64,000 nucleotides of DNA. Source: Laburnicola sp. R22_1 (lineage: Eukaryota > Ascomycota > Dothideomycetes > Pleosporales > Didymosphaeriaceae). Shown here piece by piece: positions 24,961 through 34,497 of this stretch. Numbering within the stretch: the stretch's first letter is position 1; each line of letters opens with the position of its first letter. Both the position numbers and the translations under genes were made by a program. The notes under the pieces are model-generated. The model saw only the letters and a program-made list of their open reading frames with translations. It was not told where the DNA came from and ran no database searches. The stretch spans positions 1,426,001 through 1,490,000 of the forward strand of contig JACONQ010000005.1 of assembly GCA_014281115.1 (NCBI GenBank), given 5' to 3'.

Positions 24961-25150
24961 GCCTGTCTAGGCATAGGTAACCCACGGTAATAGCCTTTGG
25001 TATCCGCTATCCCAAGACTGCACGCGGCTCCACAGTTACCATCGGTCGCGCCCTTTCGTATAGAGGAGCGCGCCGATTGGACGTCGGTATCGGGGACGTG
25101 TTTGCTCTTCCGACAGCGGTCAGCATCGGCTGCTGTTTTATTAAAGAATC

Positions 25151-25157
25151 TGACTCA
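25151..25157. promoter_or_regulatory. Gcn4/CpcA-type site (TGACTCA)
   Basis: A third perfect TGACTCA lies about 70 bp upstream of the aminotransferase ATG. At this distance it may sit in the leader or core promoter. Three copies in 290 bp are unlikely by chance. Confidence 0.5.
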
Positions 25158-25226
25158 AAACTGTTCTCTCTGAACACTCATTCTGTCTTCGTGCTTTGCC
25201 TGCACTCTTCCTCGCAGCCTTTTGCA

Positions 25227-26630
25227 ATGCTTCAGCAGCGGTCATTCCGATTGATTTCTTCGTTGGCTTATTGCTCTGCTCGTTCTGCTGCGACCTGCGT
25301 CGGCGCATCGTTGCGATGTCGGGGCCAGCGAGCGTACAGCATCCGCGCCGATGCCTCTGTAGGCACGCCGATCAAGGATATTGAGCCTTCCAAGCTCTCT
25401 ATTACTAGGACCACGACTCCAAAGGCCTTGCTGCCTCCGGAAGAGCTCATATTTGGACGCAACTTTTCAGGTGCGAGCTTGTGAGGCCTACATCTGACGG
25501 CTCCTAACATGTCTAGATCATATGCTCTCGCTCGAATGGACAGCATCGGAAGGATGGCTGCCCGCAAAGATCACCCCGTACCAAAACCTCAGCCTCGATC
25601 CCGCTACCTGCGTCTTCCATTATGCGTTTGAGTGCTTTGAGGGTATGAAGGCATTCAAAGACAAGAATGGAGGCATCAGACTGTTTCGGCCAGAGAGGAA
25701 TATGGCGCGGCTGAACAAATCCTCTGCGCGCATTGCGCTGCCTACCTTTGACGGTGATGCCATGATTGAACTCATCAGCAAGTTCCTTAAAGTGGACGAG
25801 CGCTTCATCCCAGAGTAAGACGAAGCTTGCCCTCGGCCATGCTCAAGACTGACAGTGCATAGCGCACGCGGATACTCGTTGTACCTTCGTCCCACCATGA
25901 TAGGCACTCAGCGCACCCTGGGCGTTGGCCCTCCAGCTTCCGCGCTCCTCTACGTCATCGCATCGCCCGTAGGCCCCTACTTTCCAACTGGGTTCAAGGC
26001 TGTTTCACTGGAGGCAACAGACTATGCTGTGCGCGCTTGGCCCGGTGGTGTGGGTGACAAGAAGCTTGGAGCCAACTATGCACCTTGCATTCTTCCGCAA
26101 CTGCAGGCAGCGAGCAGAGGCTTCCAGCAAAATCTATGGCTGTTCGGCGAGGAGGAATACGTCACTGAAGTCGGAACCATGAATCTGTTCGCAGCGATAA
26201 AGAACAAGGAAACTGGACAACCCGAGCTGCTGACAGCTCCCCTAGACGGAACGATTCTGGCGGGTGTTACGCGAGACTCTGTCCTCGGCCTTGCGCGCGA
26301 GCGTCTCGAGCCAAAGGGCTGGAAGATTTTGGAGCGCAAGTTCACGATGAAGGAGCTTGCCGATGCTGCTAATGAGGGCCGTATGATGGAGGTGTTCGGC
26401 GCCGGCACTGCTGCCATTGTCAGCCCCGTGCGACGAATCAGCTGGAAAGGGCAACTCGTCGACTGTGGCCTGGCCGAGAACGAAGAAGGTGGTCCCATCA
26501 CGCAGCAGTTCAAGGACTGGATGGAGGCCATCCAGTATGGTGATGAAGACCACCCGTGGAGGTACGTGAGCTCATTTCGTGTGGACCTTTACCAACGCTA
26601 ATATCTCGCAGCTTCAAAGTTCCAGAGTGA
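25227..26630 (+). CDS. BAT1: Branched-chain amino-acid aminotransferase, probably mitochondrial
   Basis: This PLP enzyme interconverts Leu/Ile/Val and their 2-oxo acids, with 2-oxoglutarate/glutamate as partner. Exons are 25227-25470, 25517-25814, 25863-26561 and 26612-26630; introns are 46, 48 and 50 nt, total 419 aa. The last exon is 19 nt and adds only FKVPE after the split Ser codon. The first 40 residues are rich in Arg, Ser and Ala without acids ([15 protein letters not shown]), a typical mitochondrial presequence. The PLP lysine is K248 in [11 protein letters not shown]. Other signatures are [25 protein letters not shown] and EVGTMNLF. Gcn4/CpcA sites upstream suggest cross-pathway control. 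Confidence 0.95.
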
Positions 26631-27264
26631 ATGACAACAAAACTCGAGGTTCAATGAAGGTCAAATAGAGCAGTCTTGGATTGAGCTTGTCGGCTCCTAT
26701 AGATTCCGAACTAAATCTGTATACACCCACCAGCCATTGGCAGGCGTTTAGGGCATTCATCTGGCGTTCTGCCACCGCAACTTACGTGCATTGGGAAATG
26801 CTCTATCAGATATCAAGACAAAAGTTTCCGTACGATGTTGTTTTTGCATTAGATCTTGGGTAAACTCAGTTAGGGAAAGCTCATGACCCCTTAGGACGGA
26901 GCGGTGATACCAGACTTGATGAATGCAACAACTCTCAATAGAGTCGACAATTGTGTCCTTGGAGTGACATAGTCTACAAAGCTCGACCTAGTACTGCGTT
27001 TTCATGTATGGGATCGCCCTACAGTGTATGCAGAGTGATGCGCCTGCATATGCTAGCCCGATTGGGCTTAGCTTCCAAAATTACCTAAGCCGTGCCTGTG
27101 ACGCGCTAGCTACCTAGGTAAAGCTCCCAGCCTCCTGTTCTCGTGCCTGACATTCCATCTCCATCCACCTCGGTGCCGCCGCCCAATTGCTCGCGTGCCC
27201 ATTCCTCCAAGCCTTCGCCGTACGCAGCGCGTGGAGAGAAATTTAGCAAAACAAATCTCTCGCA
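26631..27264. other. Intergenic BCAT / HMG-box gene
   Basis: This 634-bp gap lies between two plus-strand genes. It should hold the BCAT 3' end and the promoter of the HMG-box gene. I see no gene or clear motif. Confidence 0.45.
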
Positions 27265-28303
27265 ATGCTGTCCCGTGGCGTGCTGCATCGCTTCGCAGCT
27301 GAATTTCCCAAACCGCGCATCTTCCTCTCAGCCCTCAATGGAGTTTCCCGTCCGACCGTTGCCGCCTTTGCACGCGCGTACAATGCCGCTATTGTCGAAC
27401 GCCGCCATACATTTGCTACGAAAAGCGCTACGGAGCCGACGACGAAGGTGAAGAAGGACGTGAAGAAGACGGCTGCGAAGAAGCCTGCAACGAAGACTAA
27501 GGCTACAGCTAAGAAACCAACAGCTAAGAAGAAGGCTACTGCTGGAAAGGCGACGCGCAAGACGGCTGCGAAGAAGAAAGCCGTGCCGAAGAAGCCAAGG
27601 AAGGCGTTGGGCCGACAAAAGAAGACGCTCACAGAGGAGCAGAAACAGGCGCAAGCCATCAAGGAGCTCAAGAAAGTCGCATTACGGCCCCCGCCCCATG
27701 CTCCACTCACCCCCTGGGTAATGTTCGTCGGGGAGAGTACTAAAGGCGTGGGAGGCTTCACGGATGCTCGCCATCGTTTGACGGACGCTGCTGCAAAGTA
27801 CAAAAACTTGACCGCTGCAGAGAGAGAGGTTCGTCAAGTCCCTGTTCCGAGCCAGGCTCGACTAACAAGGTTCGTTGCAGCATTACAACCATCTCGCCAA
27901 AGAAACAACCGAAACCAGGCGCGCCGAGTATGATGCCTGGATGCGCCAGCAGACCCCAGATCAAATTCGCCGCGCAAACAATGCGCGCGCCCAACTGCGA
28001 CGCAAGCTCGCCGCGCGTACTGGTAAACCTGCCACAGGATATCCTCGCCTGCACGATGATCGTCAACCGAAACAAGTCAACGCTTACATGTTATTCACCA
28101 AAGAGCGCCACGCTTCCGGCGACCTGAAGAGCATCGCTCTAACGGAGGCCACTTCTCTTGTTGCCAGCGAATGGAAAGCACTCAGTGCTAGTGAGAAAAA
28201 GGTACGTCGCGCTCCATTCGACCTTCATGCGTGACTTGGCTAAACTTTTACGCAGAAGTACCAAGATGCTGCAACGGCGCAGAAGGCTGCCGCCACGACT
28301 TAA
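27265..28303 (+). CDS. Two-HMG-box DNA-binding protein, probably of the mitochondrial nucleoid
   Basis: HMG boxes bend DNA; with a mitochondrial presequence such proteins package mtDNA (Abf2/TFAM type). Exons are 27265-27828, 27881-28201 and 28256-28303; introns are 52 and 54 nt, total 310 aa. Residues 1-45 are Arg/Ala/Ser-rich and nearly acid-free (MLSRGVLHRFAAEFPKPRIF), fitting import. Residues 58-125 form a Lys/Ala/Thr-rich segment of AAKKPATK-type repeats resembling a histone H1 tail. Box 1 is at about 141-210 (PLTPWVMFVGE ... KNLTAAEREHYN) and box 2 at about 248-305 (QPKQVNAYMLFTKE ... WKALSASEKKKYQ). Location is inferred from the N-terminus; a nuclear role remains possible. Confidence 0.82.
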
Positions 28304-29032
28304 TTTGGGAAACCTGAGTCTCTTTGTTGTCTGTATCGTAGGCCTTTGGATCCTCCCGTTCCTGATTCAAGTTCGGCGTCCTGTATCCTCGGTCCCCATG
28401 TCACTATTCCCTTTAGTCCTCATACGTCTCTTGGAGGGTGGAGAATGAATGCGGCACCCGTTTTCTCGCTCGAAAGCCGGACGAGGCATGTCTGGACGTG
28501 TCTCGTCCTGCTGGTAAAGCATTGGCGTCTAGCTTGCTCGTCTGTGGTCGGTATTACCTTTGTATGGATCGGGCTTGTAAGGTAGTATGTATAAGAAGTG
28601 AATATCACGTTTCTGTGTTAAAGGAGCTTTGCTGCGCTATTGTGGTACCTTGCTATGATCTGAGATCTCGAGTTGGCGGTCAGTCCCTCCCTCCTGCGCT
28701 GCGTAGCGAGTTTAGATCGGAGCGGAGTACTATGTAAATTCCTGGGCGTGGATGAGACGAGACGAGACGCAGCTAGTAGTTGCTGATTCAAGTGTTCATA
28801 GTGCGGGCAAGATGCCGTGCCGTGAGCTGGCGTACGCCGTACACCACGCCTGTGGAGGGAAATATAACACCAAGAGCCAGCAGAGATGGCAGCAGCCTGT
28901 GAACGGATAAACAGGCGGCATTGACAAGCATATAACTGCCCGATTGCTTGCTGTAGTCTCTGGGCTTGGTGTTGCCATCGGGTTGACCCACGATCTGTGT
29001 ATTCGGCACGCTTCATCTAGACCACATCGAAT
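28304..29032. other. Gene-free intergenic region
   Basis: This 729-bp region has no supportable gene. It follows the HMG-box stop and precedes the stop of a possible minus-strand gene, so it is convergent 3' sequence if that gene is real. Confidence 0.4.
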
Positions 29033-29750
29033 TTACCTACCTTTGCGATTCATCTTTTGCATCACCTCTTTTACTCTGCGCTCTGCGCTGCGTAACTCCT
29101 TCTTTCCAGCCGGACCTTGTCCTGAACCTCCAGTGCTTGACTTTGGCTGGTTTAATTTGTACCATTTCGGGACGTCTTGCACGCGGGCGTCCGCCGCAGG
29201 TGGTGATGCGCTCCCCTTTCCTTTTGGGCTGGTCGGTGTCGATGAGCCTCCTGTGCTGGCTCTGCGGAGTACTTGGGACAGGTAGGCGTTGATGAGATGG
29301 CGGGTAGATTTCTTGGGTTTGGCCCCCTTCTGTCTTGGTCTTTCCGGGCTTGTTTTTCTTTCCTGTGCGTTTTGCTTTGCACGATTGTTGCTTCTTGCCC
29401 TTGGCCTTTTTCGCCTTCTTTTCTTGGTTTTCTTAGTCTTCTTCGCTTTGGTCTTTTTGGTCTTCTTTGTCTTGGTGTGCTGCTTCGCCTTAGGCTTGCT
29501 CTTCTTTCTGGTCCTTGATACACCCCTCGATCTGGCTCTCTTCTCAAGAGAACGACCTCAGGGAGTCCTCGTCGCCCTGCTCCTCGAGAGATGAATCCTC
29601 CTCATCTTCCTCCTCCTCAATGCCTTGTTCGTCCAGAACATCTTTCCAATCCAAATCACCGTCCTCGACGTCGATACCCCTCGATTCCAGGTCAACCTCC
29701 CCCTCCGGTACGTATATCTCATATACAGCATCATCAACTACGGCGGAACC
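29033..29750 (-). pseudogene. Possible unrecognised acidic/basic protein with a frameshift
   Basis: Two open frames on the minus strand look like pieces of one protein. The upstream frame carries an acidic stretch (VYEIYVPEGEVDLES, then DLDWKDVLDEQGIEEEEDEE) and ends at a TGA at 29546-29544. One base over, the next frame begins RSLEKRARSRGVSRTRKKSK, runs through Lys/Thr/Arg-rich repeats, and ends with less biased sequence (DVPKWYKLNQPKSS) at a TAA at 29035-29033. A single-base shift near 29550 would join them. No plausible intron explains it, because the gap between frames is about 14 nt. The N-terminus is unresolved and no family is recognised. Alternatives are an assembly error, a real null allele or chance open frames in biased sequence. 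Confidence 0.35.
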
Positions 29751-30029
29751 CGCTTGAGCGCGCCCAGTACCAACGCATTGCTCACCAATGCTCCTAAAAT
29801 AATCCACACAAGAAGGTCGCCATATCAGGCCGTGCACATGGACATGAGTAACAGCTAGCACAACCGGTCTACACGGTGACGACGAGTGGGAGTCCCCCGC
29901 CCCTCTAGCAGCGCAGGCTTGTTCGATGCAGGCTTTTCTTTCTCTAGCACGTGCTGCTGATTCCTCGGTAGAAACCGACGTGCTGGGCCAGTGACGCCAC
30001 CGACACGGCCCCAGTGTGTCGCACGTCAC

Positions 30030-32169
30030 ATTGGCGAATGCACGGAAGCGCCGAGGCTGAGCGCACTCCCGGCGGAGAGAGCAAAAAGAGCGCGTCGCGC
30101 GATGAATAGGGCCGTAGTAAGCGGAAAGGAGTGGATGGATATACGCAACAAGAAAGAGTTACGATAAGAGAAAAAATGTGGTATGTGTGTCAAACAGGGA
30201 TTCAAGAAGAGGAACGAACGACTTGTTCTGAAATGAGAGAAACGGATGGATGGGGCTGTATGGAATCCATAGCGCGGAAACTGTTCCTCCGTTCCTAAGG
30301 TTCATATCCAAAGTTCGCTCTCTATGCTTCGGAGGCGGTAGATTGTCTGTGTTGTCTTGGCTCCTCTGCGGACTACCCGCTACCTACTACGCCCACCATC
30401 ACGAACAACCCTCAATCCTCCTTGAGGGGGGGGGATTCTCGTATCTAAAACTCCCTGAGCTGCCTAGATTTAGATACAGGTAAGCTCGCTAGTTGATGTG
30501 CTAGTCTGTACTGACTTGTGCCCTGGGCACCGGACTTCGTGTTGTGTGGTTCGCGCGCGAGATTCGAGATTCCCTCCACCAAGACCACACAGGCTTGGTG
30601 CTGCATGCGTGCTTACTTCTCAGCACGCGCGCGATATTGCTTCGACCATGTCCCTATATACCCATGCTGCACTACCTAGCCTTTCTGTAGCAGCACCCGC
30701 ACAAGGTTCCATCGATCCTGTCCGAAAGCCCCACTCAAGCCTCTGCCAATAAATATCCTAGGGATCAAAAGGCCGCTACGAAAACACACCAACCCAAGGT
30801 AATCTCGCGTTCCCACCGCCTACCATTTGCGAGGGAGGGCCAAAATGTGACATTTTAGAGCCAGAGGGTACGTATACAATCAATCAATCCGGTATCATGC
30901 CAAACGAGGTACGTATACGCAACAAGCATATAATACGGTTTCACCATGCATGCATGCATGCATGCATGGCTGGCTAGTCTGGCAACGGAATCCATCTGAG
31001 AGCCATATCATCATAAGCCTAATATTCTGGGCGTTCGCATACCATATGCATGTACCTCGTCTATCTGTACTTCCTTCGAGAATGGCAGTGCTCCTATTTA
31101 GTGACGGAGGGTTCTTTCGCGTGGTGGGTAAGAATACGGTATATGGGTTGGTTGGTAAAATTCTTTCCTACCTATGGGTAGATTGGCGCTCCTTTTTGGT
31201 CCACCATAGGTACCCACTTTTGGTATTGTTGATCGAGAGAGGGAAGACCAGTGACTAGGTACTCAGATATGGATGGACATGGCCAGGGTAAGTAAGCACA
31301 AACCTACAAGCCATCACCCACCCACAACAACAAAAAAAACAAGCACTTTACACTTTCAATGCATTCATTAAACCTCACCACACCGTACATCTCTCCCTAG
31401 ATGCGCAGAGCAGTCAGTGCATGGGTGGACAGTCCATCCACATCCATCAGATTAGATACAACCACAACCACAACAACCCCCCCTGAAAACAAGCACCATC
31501 TTATCCAATTCTCGCAAGATGCCCAAATGCAGCCCTGTGACTGAATATTCACAAGAGACAACAAGAAAAAAACCACAGGGTTTATGCAACAACCGAAGTA
31601 AACAAAAAAAAGAGGAAGAAAAGAAATGATATAATCAACGAGAGACGAGAATGTAAAAGTGAAGAAAAAAAAGATTTGATACTTCGTCCGCGCGGAGAGG
31701 AGATTTCCGCGCGACAAAGAGAGAGGGTCTATATACAGGGCGGAGGAGCTAGCTGGAGGATTTTTGACACGTAGGTATCGGGTATTGTGTAACGACCGGT
31801 CGCGAAGCATTCGTGCTTCTGGGTATGATGCAGCGGACAAAAGGAATCGCGCAGGAGAGAGAATGGAGATACAGACGTGTGTGGCAGCGCGAGCCAAGGC
31901 GCGCGAGTATATACCAAGTGAACCAGCCGGAAGGAGAAAGTTTGCATAATGGCAGAAAATATTGGGACGCCCGGCGCTCGCTAGCTATGCTGGAAGCAAA
32001 TGGTTGACAAGGATATCCATCCTAGACAAGAATAAACCCTTTGAGACTTTTGGTGCAGGCCAATTGCATGCAGAGAGACGGCCTGATGTCTTGACGCGGA
32101 GAAACTCCAAAGGAGACAGGAAAACGGAGGGATGAAGAGGCATTAGACCGTTCGAGTAGCATGGAGCGT
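30030..32169. other. Gene-free region with simple repeats (2.1 kb)
   Basis: No coding sequence is supportable. It contains a perfect six-unit CATG tetranucleotide repeat (30945-30968), a G run near 30.43 kb, and A-rich tracts at 31.3-31.7 kb. The part next to 32.17 kb is probably the 3' untranslated region of the kelch-like gene. Confidence 0.5.
30945..30968. repeat. (CATG)6 microsatellite
   Basis: Six perfect tandem CATG units lie in intergenic DNA. The unit is self-complementary, so the tract can fold back on itself. Confidence 0.9.
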
Positions 32170-34497
32170 TCATCTTCCAACACCAAGGTTCAACCATGAC
32201 ATGTCCTGGCCACCCTCCTTGCGTGTGTTAGCGGAGGGAGCGCCGGGGAACACAGTAACGGTGCTCTCCCGACCTACTGGTGCCTCTCCGAGACGCGGAG
32301 GCGCAGGATAGAAAGAATCAAAGTCGCTAGCTTGCTGGTGGCTTGGCTGAACGTTTGCTAGGTTGCCAGCGGGAAAGATGGTATTGGTGCTTTCCCGAAC
32401 GTCGGATCCACCGAGCTTTGGTTGGCCAGGATAGAACGAGCTCAGCCGGTCCTTCGGGTAGAACGAGCTCGTAGTGTCGGGATAATACGAGCTGGCGCCG
32501 TCGCGATAATTGACACTGTCCGTATAATTACTGCTCACGCGTTGGTCGTCGTGAATCACAGGTGACCAGCTCTCGACAGGGTCTCTGAGATAATGGCCAT
32601 CGCGGCTGATGCCAGAGTGTGTGCTAGCGCCCGAGTTGGCTCGCGCTAGTTCCGCCTGCATAGGCTGACCGGGCAAGTTGTCTGTCGAGTTACCCAGGGT
32701 CGGACTTCCCGTAGTGACTTTGCTAATACGTTGGTTTCCGAATTTAGGAATGTCAAGCGGCGGGACAGCTTCTGGCAGCTGGCTGTGCATGCGTGAGTCA
32801 GGATACATGGATTGACTGCCAGTGCTGGTGCGTTCAGACGCAAAGGTCGATCGATCGGGCATAGCAGCGAGGTTGGTTGCATCGTTGTTGGCAAAGTATC
32901 GGCTCCACCCAGAGCTGCGACTCCGACTAAGGTTGCCAATGGCCCGGGCCGCTGGTTGGCGTCCGGAATTTTGTCTAACCATGGTTTCTTCAATGGGTTC
33001 AGGCTTCAAGTCGAACTTGGACAGCTCGACGGGGTCTGAGTATCCGAGGGGACTCGTCTTCTTCATCAAGCCTGACGTACTAGCATCGCTTGCCATGCCC
33101 CTCTTGTGACTGTTTCCGTTTGCTCGGCCTGCAATAATGGCCAGAGAGGTTTGGGAGGCATTGTGTTCCGCAAACTTGTGATGGCCGACAGATCCCCCTG
33201 CTTCCTTCATGAACTCGGCACCGCGATCGGCGAAGCTCATGCGGTCTTTCTCGACATAGCCTCCCTGTTGTAGCCTTCTCTTTTTGTTCTTCCGATATCT
33301 GAGGCAGAAAAGAAGTAGGATCAAGAGTGCAGCAATTCCGAAAATGGCGCCTAACGTCGCCCCAAGTACAGTCAACATCCTATCCTTGTTGTTCGCAGGC
33401 GCACCAACTGGTGGCGCCGCAGCGACGGTGGGGGAGGCGGTGGCCGATGTTGATGCAGTCGATGAGGAAACGGATGAAGTGGTTGGTGAGAGGACATTCT
33501 GCAGCTGTCTACCCGTGAACAATTCCGTCGCATTAATCCATGCATTGTCTTGCGCGTCGAAGATGCTCATTGGGTCGTTAGCTGTGCCTCCCGTCATGAC
33601 GATCCTGTCAGAGTCACTGTGTGCCATCGAGTAGCCACTCCGAATGATTGTCGGGGCGAGAGTGCCGTTGTAATCAGGGAAATCCTCCATGGTGAATCGT
33701 TTGGATTTTTCGCCCATCGTCGTGCCCTGGGCAGCCACCGTGCCGTCCTTTCCCAATAGAACGAGGCGGGTGATTTTGTTCGGCGATACACCCATATCGA
33801 ACTTCTCCAGGATCTTACTTCCATCCGTGCCCGAAATGACTGTGCATTGGACCGTCTCCTGGCTGGTGATGGGTTCTGGGAGCGCGACGCCTAGGTCCTT
33901 CCATCCCTCACCCAGTCCAAATGTGAATATTTTCGCATTGTCGGCTCCGCCGCCGACCATGAGTGCGTGACTCGAGTCCCACGGCATGAGCATCGGTTTA
34001 ACGAGGGGTGGTGCGCTTCCAGCCGGTTGGCTTCTGACGGCGTACGGTGCTACTGTGTCGATCAAAAAACTTTCAGACGAGAGCCCGTTTTGGGATGGAT
34101 CAGCAGAGCCGGAATAGACGAGAATCTGCTTCGAAGCGGGTATGTAGAGGGCAGCGTGGTTCGTTCGTTCTTTCGTTACCCATGATTCGGATCGTTGCCA
34201 GTCCCATTTCTTTTCCTTGAACGAATAGTGCATCAAGCCGGGGTAATCCCATTGTTTGGCTGTCTCGTTGACTCTACCGCCGACGACATAGAGCATGTCG
34301 GTGTTGGCATCCCCAGCCCCCGGCGCCGAGATACACTGAGCGCCGGTCAGGGAGATGTCCATGGGCAGTTTTTTCCATTCTGACCCCTTGGCGAGTTCCA
34401 GCGACTGAAAGCCCTGGGGCGAATATACGTAGAGGGTGTTGTCGTATATGATGGAGCAATGGTTCTGCAGCGGATATGCGGGTTTGCGGAAGCTCAT
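32170..34497 (-). CDS. Single-pass membrane protein with kelch-like beta-propeller region
   Basis: This is one uninterrupted 775-codon frame starting at an ATG (MSFRKPAYPLQNHCSIIYDN). Residues 1-345 have kelch-like blade motifs: TLYVYSPQGFQSLEL, MLYVVGGRVNET, HALMVGGGADNAKIFTF and RIVMTGGTANDPMSIFD. A Ser/Thr/Ala-rich stalk follows, then one hydrophobic segment at about 374-398 (GAIFGIAALLILLLFCLRYR) with a basic stop-transfer cluster. The 370-residue tail is disordered and Ser-rich, with repeated SSFYP/SSYYP and ESTNTIFP/ESTVTVFP motifs. No signal peptide is visible, so either an upstream exon is missing or topology is set by the membrane segment. The role is unknown; similar layouts occur in fungal surface and signalling proteins. 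Confidence 0.8.
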   Translation of the reverse strand: MSFRKPAYPLQNHCSIIYDNTLYVYSPQGFQSLELAKGSEWKKLPMDISLTGAQCISAPGAGDANTDMLYVVGGRVNETAKQWDYPGLMHYSFKEKKWDWQRSESWVTKERTNHAALYIPASKQILVYSGSADPSQNGLSSESFLIDTVAPYAVRSQPAGSAPPLVKPMLMPWDSSHALMVGGGADNAKIFTFGLGEGWKDLGVALPEPITSQETVQCTVISGTDGSKILEKFDMGVSPNKITRLVLLGKDGTVAAQGTTMGEKSKRFTMEDFPDYNGTLAPTIIRSGYSMAHSDSDRIVMTGGTANDPMSIFDAQDNAWINATELFTGRQLQNVLSPTTSSVSSSTASTSATASPTVAAAPPVGAPANNKDRMLTVLGATLGAIFGIAALLILLLFCLRYRKNKKRRLQQGGYVEKDRMSFADRGAEFMKEAGGSVGHHKFAEHNASQTSLAIIAGRANGNSHKRGMASDASTSGLMKKTSPLGYSDPVELSKFDLKPEPIEETMVRQNSGRQPAARAIGNLSRSRSSGWSRYFANNDATNLAAMPDRSTFASERTSTGSQSMYPDSRMHSQLPEAVPPLDIPKFGNQRISKVTTGSPTLGNSTDNLPGQPMQAELARANSGASTHSGISRDGHYLRDPVESWSPVIHDDQRVSSNYTDSVNYRDGASSYYPDTTSSFYPKDRLSSFYPGQPKLGGSDVRESTNTIFPAGNLANVQPSHQQASDFDSFYPAPPRLGEAPVGRESTVTVFPGAPSANTRKEGGQDMSWLNLGVGR

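Larger units (their letters stand above)
24551..25226. promoter_or_regulatory. Divergent promoter region SCY1-like / BCAT
   Basis: This 676-bp gap lies between divergent start codons. It contains three perfect TGA(C/G)TCA motifs, listed separately, which fits amino-acid-starvation control of the aminotransferase. Confidence 0.6.

Noticed and set aside
29591..29858. Plus-strand frames with a hydrophobic stretch (about 70 codons)
   Set aside because: They are opposite the acidic minus-strand frame and their hydrophobicity is the usual mirror of acidic codons.
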